From Thomasclavelia spiroformis (lineage in GTDB: Bacteria; Bacillota_I; Bacilli_A; Erysipelotrichales; Coprobacillaceae), in the NCBI GenBank assembly GCA_018369555.1, contig JAGZCC010000029.1:1-27926 (forward strand): DNA of 27,926 nt, given 5' to 3'. The position numbers were made by a program, and so were the translations under genes. The notes under the pieces are model-generated. The model saw only the letters and a program-made list of their open reading frames with translations. It had not been told where the DNA came from and ran no database searches. Within the stretch, counting starts at the first letter, position 1. Each line of letters starts with the position of its first letter. Of this stretch, positions 23,129-27,926 are shown piece after piece.

Positions 23129-23453
23129 GATTAAATACTACTTTTTCTAATAAAGATAATCTTTTTAAAATATCAACATTTGTTGACAAATTTTCTTCCA
23201 TAGCATGTATATTATCATCTTGTAATGCTTTTTCACGTTCTAATTTAGCTATTTTAATTTTTTGCTCATTTAAACGTGATTCTAATTGATCGATTTTATC
23301 ATATGAAGCATTTAACATTGCAGCAAAAGTTTCATAATCTTTGACAATAACATCTAAAAAATGATCTACTTCTTCAGCGTTATACCCTTTAAAATCCACT
23401 TTAAATTCTTTAGCTACTATTTTTTTAGGACTTAAAATAATTTTTTGTTCCAC
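23118..23453 (-). CDS. gpsB: Cell division protein GpsB
   Basis: GpsB is a DivIVA-like adaptor that moves PBP1 between side wall and septum. The protein has the DivIVA N-terminal domain (KEFKVDFKGYNAEEVDHFLDVIVKDYETF), a coiled coil over about residues 40-85, and the GpsB C-terminal signature VDILKRLSLLEKVVF, close to the Bacillus FDILKRLSNLEKHVF. A TTG at 23462 also opens the frame, but GTG at 23453 lies 9 nt after AGGAG and starts MEQKIILSPKKI, the expected N-terminus (111 residues). It lies between rnpB and recU-ponA; ponA encodes the likely PBP1 partner, so neighbour and function agree. Confidence 0.93.
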   Translation of the reverse strand: MEQKIILSPKKIVAKEFKVDFKGYNAEEVDHFLDVIVKDYETFAAMLNASYDKIDQLESRLNEQKIKIAKLEREKALQDDNIHAMEENLSTNVDILKRLSLLEKVVFNQNK

Positions 23454-23585
23454 GCCAATCAACTCCTATCTATATATTATATTGAAGCAAAATTTTTTAA
23501 TAAATGCAAGTGATTAATATATTTGTGTGAAAATTTTATAATATATATGAAACTATAAAGATAATATGATATTTTATTATAGTTA

Positions 23586-23594
23586 TGGTATAAT
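23586..23594 (+). promoter_or_regulatory. Extended -10 of the recU-ponA promoter
   Basis: TGGTATAAT is a full TATAAT with the TGn extension, 30 bp ahead of the recU start. The -35 region is only AT-rich. Confidence 0.6.
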
Positions 23595-23623
23595 ACCTGA
23601 GTAAAGTAATAAAAGGAGCAATT

Positions 23624-24223
23624 ATGGTAAATTATCCAAACTTGAAAAAAGCAACTATTCATCAAACTAAATTAATTGACGGTAAATTAAATACACGTCA
23701 TCGTGGGATGAATCTTGAAGAAGATTTAAATCTTACAAATAAATATTATTTAGCTAATGGAATTGCAAACATTCATAAAAAACCTACGCCTATACAAATC
23801 GTTAAAGTAGATTATCCAAAAAGATCTGCAGCTAAAATTGTAGAAGCATATTTTAAAACACCATCTACTACCGATTACAATGGCATTTATAAAGGAAAAT
23901 ATTTAGATTTCGAAGCAAAAGAAACAAAAAGACAAAATTTTCCTTTTACTAATATCAGTGTTCACCAAATTGAACACTTAAAAAGCATTATAAAGCATCA
24001 CGGAATTGCTTTTGTAATTATTGCTTTTACTAACTTAAATGAGGTATACTTAATTGATGCCTCATATATAATTGAAGCATATTATCAGCCTAATCAAAAA
24101 TCTATTTCTTATTATGCAATTAAGGAAAAAGGCCATTTGATTGAACAAGGATTTAATCCTCGATTAAATTATTTAAAAATAATCGATCAATATTATTTAG
24201 GAGGTCACGAAAATGACAAATAA
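23624..24223 (+). CDS. recU: Holliday junction resolvase RecU
   Basis: RecU cleaves Holliday junctions in Firmicutes, modulates RecA and is needed for chromosome segregation. The 199 residues have the family start (NTRHRGMNLEEDL) and the nuclease core TTDYNGIYKGKYLDFEAKETK at 82-102, holding the metal-binding Asp84, Asp95, Glu97 and Lys99, with Gln115 and His in ISVHQIEHL. The ATG follows AAAAGGAGCAATT. The end overlaps ponA by 11 bp, so the two are coupled, as in Bacillus (recU-ponA). Confidence 0.97.
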   Translation: MVNYPNLKKATIHQTKLIDGKLNTRHRGMNLEEDLNLTNKYYLANGIANIHKKPTPIQIVKVDYPKRSAAKIVEAYFKTPSTTDYNGIYKGKYLDFEAKETKRQNFPFTNISVHQIEHLKSIIKHHGIAFVIIAFTNLNEVYLIDASYIIEAYYQPNQKSISYYAIKEKGHLIEQGFNPRLNYLKIIDQYYLGGHENDK

Positions 24224-26921
24224 ACCTATAAAAACAAAATCTAAAAAGAAGTTAAATTGGAAAAAAATATTTACAAGCTTAGGAATTATAATGATTGTTT
24301 TATGTCTTGCTGGAGGATCATTTTTTGCATGGACAATATATAAAGAAACTGAAGATTTTTCAGCAAAAAAATTACTTTCAGAAGAACCTAGTAAAATATA
24401 TGACGATAATGGCGAATTGATGTATACATTTGGTAGTGATGTTAACGGTAGACGTGAAAATATTACTTATGAAGATTTACCTCAAGTATTAATCGATGCT
24501 GTTATTGCTGCAGAAGATTCAAGATTTTTTGAACACGATGGTTTTGATCTACCACGTATTGCCAAAACGCTAATTACAAATTTGGCACATTTAAGTATTC
24601 GTGGTGGGGGATCTACAATTACTCAACAAGTAATAAAAAAATCATATTTTCCAAAAGAAGAACAAACATATACACGTAAAATAAGTGAAATATTTTTAGC
24701 TATTCAAGCTACAAAAGAAGTAAGTAAAGAAGAAATTCTTACTTTATATTTAAACAAAATTTATTTTGGACGTAGTACTAATTCGATTGGTATTGCTGCT
24801 GCAAGTAAATATTATTTTAATAAAGAAGTATCTCAACTTACATTACCAGAAGCTGCACTACTAGCTGGTACACTAAATTCCCCAAGTGCCTATGATCCAT
24901 ATTATAACTTAGATTTAGCAACAAAACGTCGTAATATTATTTTAAATTTAATGGTTGATCATGGATATATTACTCAAACAGAATGTGATTTAGCTAAGCA
25001 AGTTAAAATTGAAAATATGTTATGTCGTGGAACTTCAACATCTGATGATTCTTTATTTGCATATGTTGATTTAGTTACTAAGGAAGTTAAAGAAAAAACA
25101 GGCTTAGACCCAACTGAAACTCAAATGGAAATTTATACATATTGCAATCAAGAATTACAAAAAAAAGCTACAGCTATGGCAAATGGTGAAACATATAAAT
25201 ATAGCGATGAAGATATGCAAATGGGTGGAAGTATTCAATCTACACAAGATGGTCGTATTGTCGCTGTAATTGGTGGACATAATTATAAATCTGGTGATTT
25301 AAATAAAGCTACAGTAAAACAACAACCTGGTTCTTCAATAAAACCAATTCTTGATTATGGAATGGCTTATAAGTATTTAGATTGGTGTACTGGTCATACT
25401 GTAAAAGATGAACCTATTGAAGCCGGAATTAAAAACTGGGATAATCAATTTCATGGTTCAATGACAATTTCAAAAGCATTAGAAAATTCTTGGAATATTC
25501 CTGCTTATACTACTTTCCAAGAAGTAAAAAAAGTTGCCGGTGCTAAAAAAATTACTAAAGATCTTGAATCATTAGGAATTGATATGTCTAAACAAGATCC
25601 TGATTTACCTGATTCTTATGCAATTGGGGGTTGGAGTACTGGCGTAAGTCCAGTAGAAATGGCAAGTGCATATGCAACCGTGGCGAATAATGGTAAATAT
25701 ATTGAATCGCATACTGTAAATTATATTGAAGTTGCTAAAGACAATGAAACAATTAAAGTAGATGAACAATTACAAAAAAAAGCTACTGATAGTATTGGTG
25801 AAGATGTTTCATTTATGATTCGTGAAACAATGTTGAGTTATACTGGTAATGGATCTGGAAGCTACGCATATTTAAAGGGTATCGATAACATCGGTGCTAA
25901 AACTGGTACTTCTAACTGGGATAGCAAAAGCAGTTATGTAAAAGCTGGAAAAAGCCGAGATTTATGGATGACAGGATATACACCTGATTACACTTGTTCA
26001 GTCTGGATGGGATTCGATACTGAAGGAATTAAAAAAGGAAAAAATACTTCTGATTATAAAGCTTATCCAGGTAAAGTTGTCGGTGAATTACTTGATTATT
26101 TAGAAGATACTACAACTGATAAAAAATCATATCCTAAACAACCTGATAATGTTGAACAAATAGAAATTGTGGCTGGTGTTTATCCGTATGTTGGACCTAA
26201 TTCCAATACCCCTAGTGATAAAATCATTACTGCCTGGGCAAAAAAAGGTACTGGATTAGCTAACTCTTCATCATCACATGACAAAGAATATGATATTAAT
26301 AATTTATCATCATTTAATGCTTCACTTTCAAGTAATGGAAAAATTCATGTCGAGTTTTCTCAATATGATCCAGCCAATGCTACTACTGATGAAAATGCAA
26401 ATGAAGCTACAAAACAATATGGTGTAGTTGAATATGTTGTGGAAGTAAGTAATCCTAATACAAATGAAATTTTATATTCAACAACGCTTAATACTCCTTC
26501 AGGAACAATAAATTTTACTCCTTCTAATAAAGTTAATGTTACTGGATATTATCGTTTTCAAAAAAATCATGCAAAAATATCTAATAAAATTACCAAATCA
26601 GTTGGTACAGAGGAGTTAAATGATACAATTGATTATTCCATTACTTCTAATGGTTCATCTATCAGTAATGGAAGTACAATCACTAATAATTTAATTACAA
26701 TAAAAGTAAATGCCCAAAATAGTTCAAATACTATTAGTATTGATTTTTATACGAGTGATGGTAATGCATATGGAGATTCAATAGTTTTTACTGGTAGTGG
26801 TTCTAAAGAAATTGAATTATCGCCAGGACAATATACTATTAAAATTTCTGAATCAAATAATGCTAAAACAATCACAAATACATTTACTTTTACAATTGAA
26901 GCTTCAAATAATAATCATTAA
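24213..26921 (+). CDS. ponA: Class A penicillin-binding protein 1 (transglycosylase/transpeptidase)
   Basis: The enzyme polymerises and cross-links peptidoglycan. The 902 residues are arranged as follows: short basic cytoplasmic tail, transmembrane helix at about 20-42, and GT51 transglycosylase at about 60-240 with catalytic Glu101 in EDSRFFEHDG and RGGGSTITQQ at 130-139. The transpeptidase runs from about 330 to 640, with active-site Ser374 in SSIK, SWN at 426-428 and KTGTS at 563-567. A tail of about 250 residues (650-902), rich in Ser, Thr and Asn, looks like one or two beta-sandwich (FN3-like) domains and is less conserved. The ATG lies behind AGGAGGTCACGAAA inside recU. GpsB, its probable regulator, is encoded divergently next door. 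Confidence 0.96.
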   Translation: MTNKPIKTKSKKKLNWKKIFTSLGIIMIVLCLAGGSFFAWTIYKETEDFSAKKLLSEEPSKIYDDNGELMYTFGSDVNGRRENITYEDLPQVLIDAVIAAEDSRFFEHDGFDLPRIAKTLITNLAHLSIRGGGSTITQQVIKKSYFPKEEQTYTRKISEIFLAIQATKEVSKEEILTLYLNKIYFGRSTNSIGIAAASKYYFNKEVSQLTLPEAALLAGTLNSPSAYDPYYNLDLATKRRNIILNLMVDHGYITQTECDLAKQVKIENMLCRGTSTSDDSLFAYVDLVTKEVKEKTGLDPTETQMEIYTYCNQELQKKATAMANGETYKYSDEDMQMGGSIQSTQDGRIVAVIGGHNYKSGDLNKATVKQQPGSSIKPILDYGMAYKYLDWCTGHTVKDEPIEAGIKNWDNQFHGSMTISKALENSWNIPAYTTFQEVKKVAGAKKITKDLESLGIDMSKQDPDLPDSYAIGGWSTGVSPVEMASAYATVANNGKYIESHTVNYIEVAKDNETIKVDEQLQKKATDSIGEDVSFMIRETMLSYTGNGSGSYAYLKGIDNIGAKTGTSNWDSKSSYVKAGKSRDLWMTGYTPDYTCSVWMGFDTEGIKKGKNTSDYKAYPGKVVGELLDYLEDTTTDKKSYPKQPDNVEQIEIVAGVYPYVGPNSNTPSDKIITAWAKKGTGLANSSSSHDKEYDINNLSSFNASLSSNGKIHVEFSQYDPANATTDENANEATKQYGVVEYVVEVSNPNTNEILYSTTLNTPSGTINFTPSNKVNVTGYYRFQKNHAKISNKITKSVGTEELNDTIDYSITSNGSSISNGSTITNNLITIKVNAQNSSNTISIDFYTSDGNAYGDSIVFTGSGSKEIELSPGQYTIKISESNNAKTITNTFTFTIEASNNNH

Positions 26922-26996
26922 TAAAACATTACTTATATAAACAATATTATTAAGTTAAAAAATGATATAAAACCAAAAATAATTTTGGTGTTCTAA

Positions 26997-27040
26997 ATAT
27001 TAAAGGGAATATTGATTATAATCAATATTCCCTTTAATAT
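26997..27040. terminator. 44-bp perfect palindrome after ponA, probable bidirectional terminator
   Basis: A 20-bp perfect stem (26997-27016 with 27021-27040) has loop TATA, itself palindromic. The stem core has AAAGGG / CCCTTT, so a U run follows the GC-rich part only as TTTAATAT, inside the stem. A smaller ACCAAAA / TTTTGGT hairpin lies just before it (26971-26988). It most likely ends ponA and possibly opposing transcripts. Confidence 0.65.
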
Positions 27041-27190
27041 ATCAGTCACTTTTTGAAGGATGATTAGGATGATATCTAGTCCTAGTTTTTCTCCTCTATT
27101 TACATATTTTTATGTTCATCCATAAAGACTCATATCTGTTTTAAAAATATAAAATTCTGCTTCTTAAACATTTATAATTTACTCTTTATC

Positions 27191-27823
27191 TTATTCACCA
27201 ACCACACTAAAACGTTGTTGGATATGTTTACCATTTTCCGCTTCATCAATCATAGCGATAGCATAATCTGCATAACTAATAACACTCTCACCCCTTGAGT
27301 TAAGCGTAAGTTCTTCACCACCAAGAATATATCGGCCAATACGAACACCATCGGCTTGGAAATCTCCAGCAGGGCTTAAATATGTCCATTTAACATCATT
27401 ACGCTGACGCAATTCACCTAATGCCTTTGTCATTGCAGTAGCAAGTGGCTTAAAAACATCTGGAAAATCAGGCCCATCAGATACGCAAAGAGTATGTTCA
27501 GGATTTACATAAAGACTACCTGCCCCACCGACTACTAACAGACGTATATTCGTACCTGAAAGAATATCACACAAGTGTTTAAGAGAAGTACTATGCTGAG
27601 GTAAAGTTTCTTCTGTCCATGTACCGAAGGCATCAATTACAACATCACTGTCTTTTAAATCACCTAATGTCAAATCAAACAAATCTTTTTCAAGAACTTC
27701 TATGCTTGCAGGAAACGTACTTTTCTTACGAACAACTGCTGTTACTTTATGTCCTCTGTTAAGGGCTTCTGTTACAAGCTTTTGTCCTTGCTTTCCTGCT
27801 GCACATACAACTGTAATTTTCAT
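27191..27823 (-). CDS. NAD(P)-binding Rossmann oxidoreductase (atypical SDR / NmrA-like)
   Basis: The 210-residue protein has an N-terminal Rossmann fold, MKITVVCAAGKQGQKLVTEALNRGHKVTAVVR. The usual GATGxxG loop appears as CAAGKQG, which keeps the last Gly spacing. Further family features are the VVIDAF strand, LLVVGGAGSLYV, and WTYLSPAGDF, typical of NAD(P)H-binding atypical short-chain dehydrogenases (YwnB group). Substrate is unknown. The frame is open to 27874, but ATG at 27823 follows CAGGAAATCAAA and starts directly at the Rossmann strand. The GC content is about 42% over a counted 240-bp stretch, clearly above the rest of the window. It stands alone, with a TATAAT upstream at about 27870-27875 but no clear -35. 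Confidence 0.85.
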   Translation of the reverse strand: MKITVVCAAGKQGQKLVTEALNRGHKVTAVVRKKSTFPASIEVLEKDLFDLTLGDLKDSDVVIDAFGTWTEETLPQHSTSLKHLCDILSGTNIRLLVVGGAGSLYVNPEHTLCVSDGPDFPDVFKPLATAMTKALGELRQRNDVKWTYLSPAGDFQADGVRIGRYILGGEELTLNSRGESVISYADYAIAMIDEAENGKHIQQRFSVVGE

Positions 27824-27926
27824 TTTGATTTCCTGGTATATTGTAATTGACTCATTTAATTGGTCATTATACACTATACCTTCTCCTCTCTATCAACTTT
27901 ATTTATCCGTAGTTGATGACGGTTTT

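Noticed and set aside
23477..23665. Minus-strand ORF of 62 codons
   Set aside because: It crosses the gpsB/recU promoter region and the recU start, is rich in Tyr, Ile and Phe as expected for translated AT-rich DNA, and has no ribosome site.
1..27926. Defence system, prophage, toxin-antitoxin or biosynthetic cluster
   Set aside because: Every sizeable gene belongs to a known housekeeping, sporulation, redox or regulatory family; no transposase, integrase, nuclease-helicase set or toxin-antitoxin pair was recognised.

Overview
This is a low-GC (roughly 30%) Firmicutes chromosome segment from an endospore-forming relative of Bacillus. Sporulation genes (cotE, spoVS), a type B-like RNase P RNA, gpsB, recU and rodZ place it in the Bacilli/Erysipelotrichia side of the phylum. 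The very low GC, the FucO-type alcohol dehydrogenase and the AhpF variant are compatible with a gut Erysipelotrichia/Coprobacillus-type organism, but that last step is inference. Almost every gene is an ordinary housekeeping gene. I see no phage, insertion sequence, CRISPR array, tRNA or rRNA.

Layout. (1) 176-1963: dtd (minus) diverges from rarA (plus). (2) 1995-17692: one long minus-strand block. In transcription order it is rodZ-pgsA-cinA(C-terminal domain only)-recA, rny-ymdB-spoVS, miaB-ymcA, guaB, cotE and mutS-mutL-miaA. As I recall the Bacillus subtilis map, this is the same order as ymfM-pgsA-cinA-recA ... rny-ymdB-spoVS ... miaB-ymcA-cotE-mutS-mutL, except that guaB sits between ymcA and cotE and some Bacillus genes are absent. 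The block is split into transcription units by terminators after recA, rny, spoVS, guaB and cotE, and by readable sigma-A promoters before rodZ, rny, miaB, guaB and mutS. (3) 17892-19037: a solitary fucO with its own promoter, terminator and a near-consensus CcpA (cre) site. (4) 19157-19481: a doubtful 65-codon ORF and possible gene remains. (5) 19482-22461: a TetR-family regulator and a peroxide-defence pair. The pair is AhpC plus an AhpF-like reductase whose domains are in permuted order. A perfect inverted repeat overlaps the predicted transcription start of ahpC. (6) 22541-26921: rnpB and gpsB on minus, divergent from recU-ponA on plus; gpsB, recU and ponA join cell division, chromosome processing and wall synthesis. 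(7) 27191-27823: an NAD(P)-binding oxidoreductase of visibly higher GC (about 42% over a counted stretch), possibly acquired.

The genes fall into functional groups: DNA repair and recombination (mutS, mutL, recA, recU, rarA), tRNA maturation and quality control (miaA, miaB, dtd, rnpB), RNA turnover and developmental control (rny, ymdB, ymcA), sporulation (spoVS, cotE), envelope (rodZ, pgsA, gpsB, ponA), purine synthesis (guaB) and redox defence (ahpC and its reductase).

The most interesting leads are regulatory. A GTATATTTTTT(T)AAA...CATA element stands just upstream of both sporulation genes, and the cotE copy fits a sigma-E promoter. The other leads are the ahpC palindrome and the fucO cre. 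I found no convincing undescribed multi-gene system. Several start codons were moved to better ribosome-binding-site contexts; the entries say where.
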